A stretch of DNA of 64,000 nucleotides. It comes from Diadema setosum (taxonomy: Eukaryota; Echinodermata; Echinoidea; Diadematoida; Diadematidae). Made by a program: the position numbers and the translations under genes. The stretch is taken from the NCBI RefSeq assembly GCF_964275005.1, contig NC_092705.1:14631885-14695884 (forward strand). The letters run 5' to 3'. The notes under the pieces are model-generated. The model did not search any database. It worked only from the letters and a program-made list of their open reading frames with translations, and had not been told where the DNA came from. Below, in pieces: positions 1-13,000 of the stretch (position 1 is the first letter of the stretch; every line of letters begins with the position of its first letter).

Positions 1-438
1 CTTTATATGTGCATTGCACTTGACTGTAAATTGCCAAGCAACATTTTCACCACCCTTTTGTTAATATCATCCAATGTAAAATTTGATTTTAATGCAAAGT
101 TACACATCCCACTCAAGGCTCAACAAAGTCACAGCTCCTCGAGAAAGACGTATCACAGATTCCTTTCGTATACCATTTCATACTGAATTCTTAAATGTTC
201 ATAGACTTAATACGCAGGCCACCAGGTTCAAGTACAGAACGGGTCAATATGCCACTCTAGCATGAAATTCAAGATTTTGATTAAAAACTAGAAGATAATC
301 TTTTCTTTACACCATATTATTATACACCATACTTGTGTATATCAAGCGAGTATTGAAATGTTGAATTTGAATTGAATGAGTTTTTAATATCTAAAAATTG
401 ACAGACACTGTAAATGTGGACATTTTGTGCAATGATGT

Positions 439-444
439 TTTATT
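439..444 (-). terminator. Putative POLA1 poly(A) signal
   Basis: AATAAA on the minus strand about 446 nt past the stop codon, followed 25-40 nt later by the GT-rich stretch GTGTCTGTC. Cleavage would fall near 415-425, making 3' UTR roughly 420-889. No transcript evidence is available. Confidence 0.5.
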
Positions 445-889
445 CTCAATCCAGTAGGACTAATTCATGTGCTCTTTTCAAGACTGTCAACCTTTTTGAA
501 AGTATCACTATGAATCCAAGTTTTGCAGAATAACATCCAAAGATGAAGAGCTTCATATCATTGAAGTTCTGAAGATTTATAAAGTCTTTGATGCTGGCGT
601 GATTTGCAGCCAGATCCCACTCACTTCCTTTACATCACATTCTTGAAGTGGTGGTCCGAAACTGGTCTAAAATGAAACCAGCCTGGTCCCATCAGATGAA
701 AGAAAAATTTCAAAGAAGAGTCCCCTATTGAACAGGCACAGACGGGCAGAGTTCTTAATCTAGATAGGATTAATCCATTACCAATGGACCACAACAGGTC
801 TGTGATAGAACTCAAACATGTCCATCTCTGGCAGGGCACTCGACCAACTTCATAGGTCTTGGTCCACAGATGACCAGACCCATGTTTTT

Positions 890-1032
890 TTACTGGATCA
901 GGAATAGTCCATTGAAGAGCTTCGAGAGATCCACCTCTGAGTAGGCATTGACCCCCAGTCTCTGGTCCACAATTTGCTTCAAGGATTGGTAGGCTGATCG
1001 GACAGCTGCTGTCTCTTGACTTCGGGATCTCG
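890..1032 (-). CDS. POLA1: POLA1 last coding exon 38 (aa 1427-1473 and stop)
   Basis: Acceptor CTTCTTCACAG; stop TAA at 892-890. It encodes a helix and the C-terminal tail [13 protein letters not shown], the conserved element that holds primase to the polymerase (family knowledge). Confidence 0.96.
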
Positions 1033-4000
1033 CTGTGAAGAAAAAAGATGAAGAAATGAATAAAAACAATAATAATAATAATAATAAATGTCATTTATAA
1101 AGTGCTTATTACTTCAGTTTCTAAGCGCTAAGCTTTTCATAATGGAGAAATATAATATCAGAAAGGAGAAATTTATGAAGTAAATAGTAAGATGAAACAA
1201 ATACATAGTACATATTACACAAATGGTAAAAAACATAACATAAAAACAACAAATAAAACAAACAAAGAGAAAAATTGAGGGCGAAAATACAAGACAGAAG
1301 GATATAGATAAATGATATATAATATGAGACACTATCAGGAACAGATACAGCACACGTCTTTTGCAAAGGCTATGAAAGTCACAACTATGAAGGATTCACA
1401 TGAGCAACCTCAAAGTATGTCCAAAAGTTATCCCAAAGTTCGGTAGACGTCAGATTATGTACAATGTAAGTATGTCACATAAAACCTATGTCTGGAAATG
1501 CAATTGCATGTAACTCATAAAGCTAGCAGCCAAGAACAAGGAAGAAAAAAAAATGATAATCAACAGAAAAGCATTTCACTACAATAGGAACATTTAATAG
1601 TCAATACCAAAAAAGCAGAAAAGAGAAAGAAAAAATTAACAACAGTATAAATATGAAGCGTGCATAAATGTTCCTCATACAGCTCTTATATTTCCCTACA
1701 TCAAAAAGAGATAACGTAAAAGGAACGTTCGCATGCATCTTGATTTCGCGAATTTCAGGAGAGCCAAGATTTGTGAAATTAAAATGCACATGAAAGTTCT
1801 TGTCTACACTAAACGCAATGAATGTTAGAGGCAACTCGCGAAAATTTCATGCCACGAGAAGGGCCGTCGGCTCCGATTCGCGAAAATTTCACGCAGCGAA
1901 AATATTGTGTTTTACAGTACTGATATCGACTCAACAGAAGATCACGGGTTGCCATGGCAACAGGGGACAATACCTTTATCTGCATTCTGCGTCAACGCCT
2001 TCTCATAGTCGAAGATGGACTGGAAGAAGCAGAGCTGGTTGTACAGTTCCTTGTCGGAGTACTGCAATGCATGATGGGAAGAGAAGCAAAGTATACAAGT
2101 GACTAAAGTGATTTGCCCACAGTAGGCAATCCACTAGGGTGTTTCTGCCTAGTTTTGCAATAACTATATCTGCCGTAAGTCAGGACTCGACAATAACTTT
2201 GTTTTCCTGAGATGGTGGCCAGCTCAGGTCACTAAAATTTTGAAATTTCAAATTTGAGTGGCCTGAAATAAAAGGAAACACAACAATCTATTTTCAAATT
2301 TTGTTGCCTGATATCAGGGCCACCAAAAATAACCTTTTAAGATATTTGGTGGCCCAACATCAATCTCTAGTGGCCCAGGGCAGCCACTCATGTCAAGGCT
2401 TTGACCGTTTATATCAGCAAACCCAGCCAGGTGTAGCAATGTGCTCCGGCCTTGACAGGAAGGTCAGGTGACACAATAAGAACTAGTAGGAGGATAGTGG
2501 GTAATCTCTATTCACTGACAATTAGTTCCCAGGTATCTGTGCCAATCGGCAAACAAAGCACAGTAACTCGCCTCTGGTTTCAGGACCGCACGCTGGCAGA
2601 CGGGACAGACGAACCCATGTCGCTGGGGGTTGAGGGGGACGCGGCGTGTTCGATGGGCACAGGAGGAGTCCTCACATAGCAACCAGCCCTGGAACAGACA
2701 GACAAACAGATATATCAAACAGCTCATTCTCTGTGAGTATTTTCATCTTTTTCACTGATGATTAAAACTGAATTCATTACAGACATTCAAAAGAAAAACT
2801 TAGCATTCACTTCTATCCAACTCATTTCATGTTGTTATGAGTTCTACTTTCAATTTCTTTGCAATATACATTATCGATTTATCAATCTATTTCTTCATTT
2901 TAACAGATGCTATTGAAGTACATCATATATCATGGAAAATATCACAAATATAAACAAACGGAAACAAACAAACAAAATGTAAGCCCAATTACACACATAC
3001 ACACAAAAAGACAGATGCCAGTCCACAATAGATTGATAGACAATGTACATACTGATACACAATGTACAAGAAAATTTTACAAAACATTTGTCCAGGGCAT
3101 GATACTAGTAGCATACCAAAACAGATAAGATATTTGCAATAAAACTGAAAAGTCACAATATTTAACAACAGGAAATGACAGCAAATACTACTACTACTAT
3201 GAGACGAAGGGGGAAACATACTTAAGCAATGTTAGATACTGTAAAACCAGAAATATTCATGGCATGAAATTTCCGCGAATTGGAGCCAATGGTCTTTTTC
3301 TGCGGCATTAAATTTTCAGGAATGTGGGCTTTCGTGAAATTGAAATACATGTGAAATACATGTCAAATTATTTCATTTTATGTGAAATTATTATTTTTTT
3401 CAAACACAAAAGGTTATGGCCTCCTTATTTCAGTATTGTTATACTCTGCATAGACTGATCATAAATTTGTAATATTCAGAAATCGGTTTGGATTCAAGTT
3501 GAGCCAATAATGAACACATAAATCAATGAGATGATAATCAACAAAAGAAATGATTTTCATTACCATCAGATGCACAAAAAAAAAAAAAAAAGTTTTACAG
3601 AAAGGAAGTTGTAGCAGTTCTGGATCTCCATATTCTATATAGAGTTTTGCAGTTAATAATTGCCTAAAAAAAACACTGCACATCTGTTAAATACGCAATG
3701 CCCAACACCCAATTCCTGTCAAATTACAAGATTCTGGATACTCACAGCGTAGTACTTTTGGATATAGGTTCGAATCAAGAGGCGAAGCTTGTTGCCAAGC
3801 ATGGTCACATGATCAGCGGGCACGGTGCCACAGCGGCTCTCACAGTAACCCAGCCGAGCCTCAGCCAATGAACCCTGGGAAGGGGACGCATATGAGAGTT
3901 AAATCTGTCATTCAATTTCAGGAGATGTCAGTTAAGTCTTTAAATACCAGCGGTGAGTATACTGCATAAGAAGTCAATGTGAGCTTATGTTAGTGGTCCC

Positions 4001-7000
4001 AACAGACTTAGCATCTTGGTTTTGTACAAAATGAAGGTGAAACATGCAGATGATATATATTCTTTTTTTTATATGTACTGATCACCCACACATAGAGACT
4101 AATAAACTTCATCATCCCAAGGGCAGAGTTTATGGCAATAATTTTCAGATTTTCTGTGTGCATTTGGAGATCATCAAGTAAAGTTTGGCATGCATCAAGC
4201 AAGGAGCTCAAGTATAATTTTGATATTTGTATATTATATTACGTTCCGTGGAAGAAGAAAAATGAAATATAACACAAACTTAATTGAAAATTGAATTGAA
4301 TTATACACAGAAATATCAAATTGACTGGCACAGTTTGGGGAAAATTTCTCAAATTGAGTGGAATAGACAATTGTGTTTTAATAGACAGGCAAGTTTGAGT
4401 GTGAAATAACATTTTCTTTTTCAGTCACTAAGAACGCCACATTGCAGTATTGCATAAGAAATAATATTACTACAAATCATTCATCGCTCATGGTTTTTCT
4501 GAAAATGCCGAATAAATTTACCGTGCCAGTAAACACGCTGTCGACAATATTCTCGCGCTTGCAGTCTGAATTGGGACAGATGAACTTGAAACGGTCCGCA
4601 TCCTTGAAACGCTCCTCATCATCCTCCTGGGCGCCTAGCAACGCATCACTCTCATCCTCACGGTGACGGATGGAGTGCCGGTAGCCAGAAGGATCCAAAC
4701 CTGTCGGGAATGGGGGATTTTTTTCCCGGTAATTACTGCCCTCTCATGTGTTTCAATAATAACCTGACCACAAATATTTCACATACCTTCTTTAAGACTA
4801 CTAACAATTTTCAGGCCCACATTATTTTGCACTTCCTGAATCATACTGGTTGCACGTCAAGTGGTAAAATCAAAACCAATATTAGAGCACACTGTCTAAA
4901 ATGGGTGACATACCAAAGGCTAATTCTGCTCTTTAATGCTACTTTAAAAACTACTATAAGTTCTCAGCCAACATGATTTTGCACTTTCTGAATCACACTA
5001 ATTAGCATATCAAGTGATAAAATCAAATCGACATCAGAGCACACTCCCTAGAAGAGATGACTTACAGTGCACTCCTGCTATAATGAAGTCCTCGGAACTG
5101 GAAGTTTCTTTCGATACATCGAAATTTCGTTATAACCAAACAAATGAACAATAAAAATACAAAGAGTGGATAATGTTGCAACCTGAATTTTCACTTTGTT
5201 GTAACCGGAATTTCGTTATAATGGGAGTGCACTGTACCAAAGGCCATGTTTTGCCCTTCACATACCTCAGTGAAGATTTGAAATCAGGAGAGCATTAAGA
5301 GAAGCTCTCTATAATTTGCTACAAGAGATTGCTCCTCCTGTCACATTAACCCACTGAGGATGGACTGATTTAGCTATAACATGCATTTCCCATAGACCCC
5401 TGCCCAAGTATTCTCGGGACTCGTCTTCAAGGGGTTAATACACTGAATCCTGGTTCAGTGCTAAATTTGATGGCCATCTTTCTGAAAACTGGAAGGTCTT
5501 ATAGGCATTATTATTAAATGTCCCTTAAACTTACACTATCTCTGTGACCCGTAAGTGAAAATCTTTGTCTTGTTGGTACATCTCTAGGGAAGAAATATCC
5601 ATGAATTTAGAAATAAAGGAAAGCGGGACTTTGTAAAATGAAAGAAGTGGACCTACCGAGACACTCTGCGATGTGGGCAGCATCAGTGCCATCAATCGGG
5701 TCACAGAGACGGGATACCACAGGGTGCACCTGCTGGGCCAAGTAGTACTTAGTGTCCACTTTGAGGTGGTCAAGCTTGCGCAGTTCGTCCGGGTGGTACG
5801 CCCTTTGACCTGCAGGGAGGTTAGATCCATCCTGGGGGTTGGAGGAGATGGATGAAATAAGAGGAAGAGATGTTTAGATTGGTTTATCAATTCAATTTGT
5901 GCACTACTTTATCTACTTATCATCTCATACATTATGCAAAGTGTGTGTAAACTAACATTTATCTTTGATGTGAAAGGGTTCTCCATGCAACATCAAGGTT
6001 TGCTTCAGGCTTATATGATTTAGACATTTAAACAAAAAATCATGCTTTATGCTTTACATTATTGTATGCTTTAAATAAAGGATTCACAGACACAAGACAA
6101 TTGGATACTCCGTTCATAAATTTCACTACTGTAAATCTATAACCAGAAAGGCACAAATTCATTTGCATTATACAATGTTACTGTTCTGATTTTCACCTGA
6201 TGATGTAGTACTGAATAGATTTATTTACCAGACTGAACCTAGACTGAACAATAGACCATTTTCTTTATTTGGAAAAGGTTCCGATCTAGAGGGGAGCTTT
6301 TCTTGCCCTCTCAAATGAGTTGATATTCAAAAACCCTTTCTTCAGAAGTGCTATATCAGGGCATTATTCCTAAGAATGATTTATCTCAATCATCCTAAGT
6401 CAATCATTAAAATAACTGAAAGCATTTGAAGGAATTCTGATGCACTGCATCTCATGGAAATACAATATCACAAGGTGGACAGCACTGCAAGCTTAACATC
6501 TCAACAAAGTATGCAGTGTAATTATCTTTGATCCCCTTATACTCATTGCTCACAGGATCCATCTATCTACTCTAGAAAAAAAAAAAAAATTAGTGGGGTA
6601 AAAGGTCAAATCTTCGCTTCACTTGACAGTCTCATTTACTGATGACCGAAGATGGAGCAGCAAGCACTGACCTCACAGACGATGTAGGAGACAGTGTCTC
6701 CGGCTCCGATGGGTTTTCCTCCGGCCTGGCTGTTGAGACGGAGAGCGACGTTGACGTGGGGGAGGCTCTTCTTATCTGGGTAGTCCTGAGGAGCTTTAGT
6801 CAAACTCTGCAATGATACAAACACACAAGAACAAAATGGTACCCCAATGTAGGATGATCAATCCCAGAATGCTTTGCATGTCTGCAGGTAGTATTAGGTA
6901 GCATCTGTTCCCAGGAAAGATCTAGACTTCACTAATGGGGCACTGTTCACAGATGTACGATATGGGTGCTGGGAGAGGGTTCCTGCTTCCTTTGTCTCTT

Positions 7001-10000
7001 TGGTACAGCCTGTGTGTTTTTGTGATGGTGTATCATTTTGAAAAGTTGTTTTTGGTTTAAGATTTGAAATTGTTTGGTGTATAAGTATATGATTTGACTA
7101 AATATTAAGCAGACATACAGTATACATATTAAAACCTGCTGCACTATAGATGATGATGTGATGTTAAGCACTGTGAAACAAATTATAGTTTGGAAGAGCA
7201 CTATACAAATATCATAATTGTATTGTATTGTATTGTATTGTACTGTACTGTACTGTATTGTATTGTATTGTATTGTAATGTATTGTATTGTATTGTATTG
7301 TATTGTGTTGTAATGTATTGTATTGTATTGTATTGTATTGTATTGTATTGTACTGTATTGTATTGTATTGTATTGCATTGTATTGTATGAAGACTTATTC
7401 TTCCACGAAGACTCTTGATGAAGAGAAAACATAACATAGACAGCTGGCACTGACCTTGTGGATCTCGTACATCTCAAGAGGAATGGTCCCAGCCACCACT
7501 TTCTCCCCAAGCTCAATCAGGTGGGTGTGGATGTTCTCCACAATCAACTCACGCGACTCAGCCGACAAAATCTGATCAATGGCATAGCTGGGGATAGAAT
7601 TTGAAGGAAGAGGCAAGGCACGAAAAACTGGCTTAGAAATATTCAGTATACAAATGAAAATGAAACAGAAATTGAGTCACTGTATCAGAGGAAAGACAAT
7701 TCCAACTACAAGTCCTCAGGACTGACAGCTATCTTTTTTTTATAGCGAAATCTTGTTATAACCAAACAAATAAAGCATATAATAAAGACATACAAAAATG
7801 TTGTTATAACCAAACAATCTTGTTATAACCAAACAAATAAAGCATATAATAAAGACATACAAAAATGTAATTTCGGGAAGTAAATTTTAACCTCCTTGTA
7901 ACTGGAACTTTTTTTTATAACTGTGACTGTTATAACAGGAGTGCAATGTACTGGTAGTTATCAGGTATGCAGCAAAGTGAAAGAGTATTAAAGGGATCAA
8001 AAGTGAAAGAGTATTAAAGAAATAGAATAGTATTGGTGGAGATGAGGATTGAGCTTCTAACTTTTTGTGAGATACTGAAAAACTACTTATGAACTGTTAA
8101 AGAGCATACAATTCTGAGAGGAATTCAAAATTAATTTGACGAAAAAGGGCTTTGAAATGGCTGAGATATCCATAAAAAAAGTAAAGAAATCCTAATAAAA
8201 GGTGAAATAAATTTTGAATTCCTCTTGATATACCCTTTCATATTTCATAAAAGAGGTTTCTCATTATCTTAAAGGACAAGTTCACCTTCATAAACATGAG
8301 GATTGAGAGAATGCAGCAATATTAGTAGAACACATCAGCGAAAGTTTGAGGAAAATTGGACAATTGATGCAAAAGTTATGAATTTTTACAATTTTTGTGT
8401 TGGAACCGCTGGATGAGGAGACTACTAAGGCTTGTGATGTCATATGAGTACAACAGTATAAAGAAAATTCAACATATTTTCACTTTTTTTCACATAATAA
8501 AAGAGCACTTGACTTGCCTCTTTCTAAAGACAATGGGAATAATATTACCCGTAACATACGTCAGTAACAAGTCAAGGGAATGTGTACTTTTTTCAAAAGA
8601 TGAAATTTTGTGAAATTCTCTTTATATTTTCCTTATATTGTTGTACGCATGTGACATCATACACTGCAGTAGTCTTCTCATCCAGTGGTGACTGCACAAA
8701 ATCTTCAAAAATTCATAACTTTTGAACGGATTGTCCGATTTTCCTCAAATTTTCAATGATGTGTTCTACTAATATTGCTACATTCTCTCAATTCTTATGT
8801 TAATGACGGTGAACTTGTCCTTTAAGAAATCATCCTCAAAAAACGTTGGAAACTTGAAGCCCCATCTCAACTAAAACTGTACCATCCCTTTAATGTTTTG
8901 ATTTCAGTTTCTACATTTTACAATTGTCTACTGACTAAATTTTCACTGCACTCGGGGAAAGTTACCAATGCAGGTGGAATTCATAAACTCTCCTCATTCA
9001 GTAACCCTGTGTGTTTTGAGTGTCGACTAGCATAGAAAAACCCCGTAGCGCTTTACACACTAGCAAAAATGGATGGCACAGAAAGGGTTAAGCCTTATCC
9101 ACTGCACTATGGTGCTCCTCTTGTAGAGTAGTTATAGAGCAAGGTGTCTCAATATTCAGACAAGCTGAAAGAACCAAAATGGCCAAATAAAGTGAACGGC
9201 CGATCCGGAAATGTTGTTCCCATAAATATGAGTTCTGTGTCATTCTGTGATTGTGTCGCATGGCTGAGAATGATTAGCACATCTTTGTCAGACCATGAGG
9301 GTAGTAGGAGACTTACCTTCCCACTTGTTTGGCCAGGTCACACCAGTCCCTCCTCACGATGTCCAAGCCTTTCATCTCCTTCGATGTCTTCAGGGTTCCA
9401 TCTGGCAGACGTTCAACTGTGAGGGCAGCATACCTGAAAAAAAATTGAATGCATGTTTAGCTTGAGTCATGTGGCTACTCACTAATCAGATCTTTTCACT
9501 AGATAAATATATATGGAAAGAATCAATCAACATATTTTTTTTAAATCACTATACCTGCTCTCGATCATGAATGATTTCTGTTAAAACAAAAGTAGGGAAA
9601 TCTTACTAAATTGAGAAGTCAAATGCACTCTTATGATCCACTTTGATCATCAATCATGTTCAAATAATATCTAACAGTGATAATCATATAACATGTTCAC
9701 CTTATGTCTAACGGACCATATATCAAAAACTTTGGCAGATAACTTCATCGAAAAATGAAATATGAACTTAAAAAAAAAAAAAACGTTATCCTGGCTACAT
9801 TCGGTACTCTTTCATATTCACACCTCTAAACATATCTTCCTATAAAAACAAAAACATTAAAAACAATCAATGACTTGCAATCATCAAACCATTCTGTAGA
9901 AATGAACACGCAGTATGTTTTTCTTTAACCAAGAGGGATGTCTAACATTACAAGAGGATAAACAACTATCTAGAAATGAAGGAGATATCCTGAGAATATC

Positions 10001-13000
10001 TTACTTCTTTTTCTTCAGAAGCAGCATGGACTGGAAGACACCATCAATGTCAATCTCCAGGAGACGATAAAGTTTGTTGACCTCTGCCTTGACCTGATCG
10101 AAGAAATTATGTGAATGATAAGTATAATATTGTTGTTGTTTTTGTCCACACCAACGGCTGGACCTCTGAAACTCGCAGACTGTTACAGTCGCAGCGGACG
10201 GGTGCAATTAACTCACTGTTTTCATTTTGACCTGACCTCGCTTTCCTCTTGAGTGAACACATTTCACACGAAAACCGCTAGGAAAGTGTCGTAGCAAAAC
10301 TGCTGTAACTTTACTATTTATTCATATTTTTTGATAATCCAAACGGTTATGAAAAGTAAAAACCTCATTTTAACCTGCCATTATGTTACATTTTTTAAAT
10401 AACGACGATAAAATATTCCAAAATGGAGTATAACTTCATTCTCAAAACGTAAAATAATTGTCAAAAATCGTTGCTAAAATTTCACATTTTGACTTCGTGA
10501 ACAACAAAAAACTTTCAAGTATGTTGCTAAGTATGTATTTCTTTACGGAACTCTTAACTATCACATTCGAAAAGTCATGCGTCCAGATATGTCTGGAAAT
10601 AATCGAAAGAGGTGCACTTTCTACCTTCGTTCCGAGCACGAAATTTCATAGTCATTCGCACACGGGAAGACAGGGTACAGTCCCACGTACCCACATCTTT
10701 GTTGCTCTCACGTCACCTGTGCTTCCTGATCGTAACTTGTACCGGGAATTCGTAGTTGTAATGTTACTTACTAGTGCAGTAAAATCTGTGTAAAGTCCGA
10801 ATAATCCAATGTCATGAATTTGCAACTGGTATCATAGCTGATCTGGAGTATATTCACATTTTGGCTACTTTCTTTTTAATAGGCCAGTTCTGATAACGTA
10901 ATAACTTGTTTTTGAGGTGGCGAAGTCCCCTGCAGCACACTGCTACATTGTACTGTAATATCAACACCACCCAGCCCACTCTCACAGCGTAGCATGCATG
11001 TGCAGTGTACTAGGCACCCACAGCATGCAGCCACCTCGCATCTCGCGCAGTGACAGTACACTGCACTGCATCGACCAATCAGCTTGCTGGATCAAAGCAG
11101 CATGGGGAAAGTCCATTCATTGCGCAAGCGAACACCACCCTGCTAACGTCCGCCCATGTCTAATGAATATGTATGTCAAGTTTCATGAATATTAAGTGGT
11201 GCGACCAGATGTGTCTGGAAATAATGGGAGGGTAGTTTTCCAAGACAGCGAAACATGAAATGTTGAATATCTTAAAAAGTTCTCAATCGTTTCTCATGAT
11301 TTTTCGTATGTAGATAGAAATCATGATTTTGCATTGATACTGAAAGTTTGAGCGATTTTGGTCAATGTATAGCGGAGATATGAGAAGGTGAAATTTTGGT
11401 GAAAATGAGAACGCCCAATTCGCACTGCATCGATGACGGTTGAAAATTCAAAACGTTTCGTGGGTTTCGGGGGAGTTAATTATAGTCGTCCGCTGTGACT
11501 GGTTATTTCGTTGTTCACTTCTTGCATTTATTACTTAATTCCTGCTTCATACAAAAAAAAAAATGTCTACCTGTGGTACTGAATCTAATGTACATGTACT
11601 GGTTAATTTCTACTCAATGGTACTGTGAAATATTCATGAACAAATGAACAGAGCACACCTGAAGTAGCTTACAGACAGCCAACATTTGCTGGTTGGACAA
11701 CAGAAAATAGTTTGAACACTAACCCACACAAAACAGGGAAACAAACAAGGAGACAAACAACAAACAGACAAAGCAGTTAGAAAATGCTATCCCACCCTGT
11801 TGCCGAGTTTGAAGACTTGGTCGTGGTCGGTGGAGTTGGTGTTGATCATGATGGAATCTGTGTCTCCGTAGATGACATCAAGGTTCATCTAGAAAAGTAA
11901 GGAAAGTTGTAAAAAGGGACTCTAAATCTACAGAAACTTGTAGAATGTCTGCAGGTGATACCAATCAATCAAACACAATCCATTTTTTTCTTCCGTCTAT
12001 TAAAAATCTTTCCTTATGAATTCTAAATTTTCTTGTTGACAGCATAATCTGAATCCATTGTAGTGTCATTGAAAATCAGACTTTGCATTTTAAATGATTT
12101 GTATACTTCACATAGTTTACAATTTTTTTTTCCTAATGTAGTTCACATGTTCTGAACTGATAAGTCTTGATTATGCTTCTTCTGAAATGTTGGTGTGCGG
12201 CCACAATGATAACAGAATTTCATATTTTGTAATCCAAAAATAAACAGAGAATTTCTGAATTTTGTGACGCATTGCTAATATCTAGAACTTGATGTATGTG
12301 AAAACAATATCTCTTGACGAAATGATGAAAACTAGAAACTGGAAACAATTCTCCACTTTCAATAATCGCACAATTTGAATTGCTGATAGCACTCAACAAT
12401 GCTTGATTAACATCATAAAAGTTATTTAGGTACATACCTTTTGCACAAGCTCTTTCGTATGCATCAAGATCTAGAAATGAACAGAATAAAATGGTAAATG
12501 CAGTAAATTAGTTTCAAATGCACTTCAACATTTCTACTTTCATTCTGAGTTTACATTCATGTCACGAGTAAATGAAATCTATGCTACAAAACCCTTTTGA
12601 CTAATATGCAAAGCGTGTTCTAAATAGAGGTACAGAGCAAATTACATCTTCAGTATACTAGCATAATTATGGGTAATTAACTCTGAAAACATCTTTAGCT
12701 ATTCAAGTCAATCAGCCATTTTAATAGAATCTAAACAGCAATTTGGAACCCAGTGCTTCTTTCTTATGCTGCAAACTTCTGCAACGTCACATATTTTGAA
12801 AAATCCGCAAAGATCTGCAACCACTTTCCAAACCACTTTCTGAAATGACCACTTAAAGGTAGGGGATACCTTTTACAGACCTCCCAAAATGCAGCAAAAC
12901 ATCAAATATTAACCTCAGGGGACTTGTTTAGGCCACTGCTGAGAAATTTGGAAGTCAACAGTTATCTACAATTTGAATAATGCACAAAAACTCAACTACT

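Noticed and set aside
630..1094. 154-aa minus-strand frame overlapping exon 38
   Set aside because: It is in a different frame from the POLA1 exon that ends with the conserved C-terminal tail and stops at 890.
1800..2102. 100-aa plus-strand frame
   Set aside because: Antisense to POLA1 exon 37 and part of a dispersed repeat.
3760..3790. tRNA B-box-like word GGTTCGAATC
   Set aside because: It lies inside POLA1 exon 35 and no cloverleaf or A-box is present around it.
7190..7516. Open frames of up to 189 aa on both strands
   Set aside because: Translations are tyrosine/asparagine or cysteine/leucine repeats of the GTATT microsatellite; only the small part overlapping exon 31 is coding.
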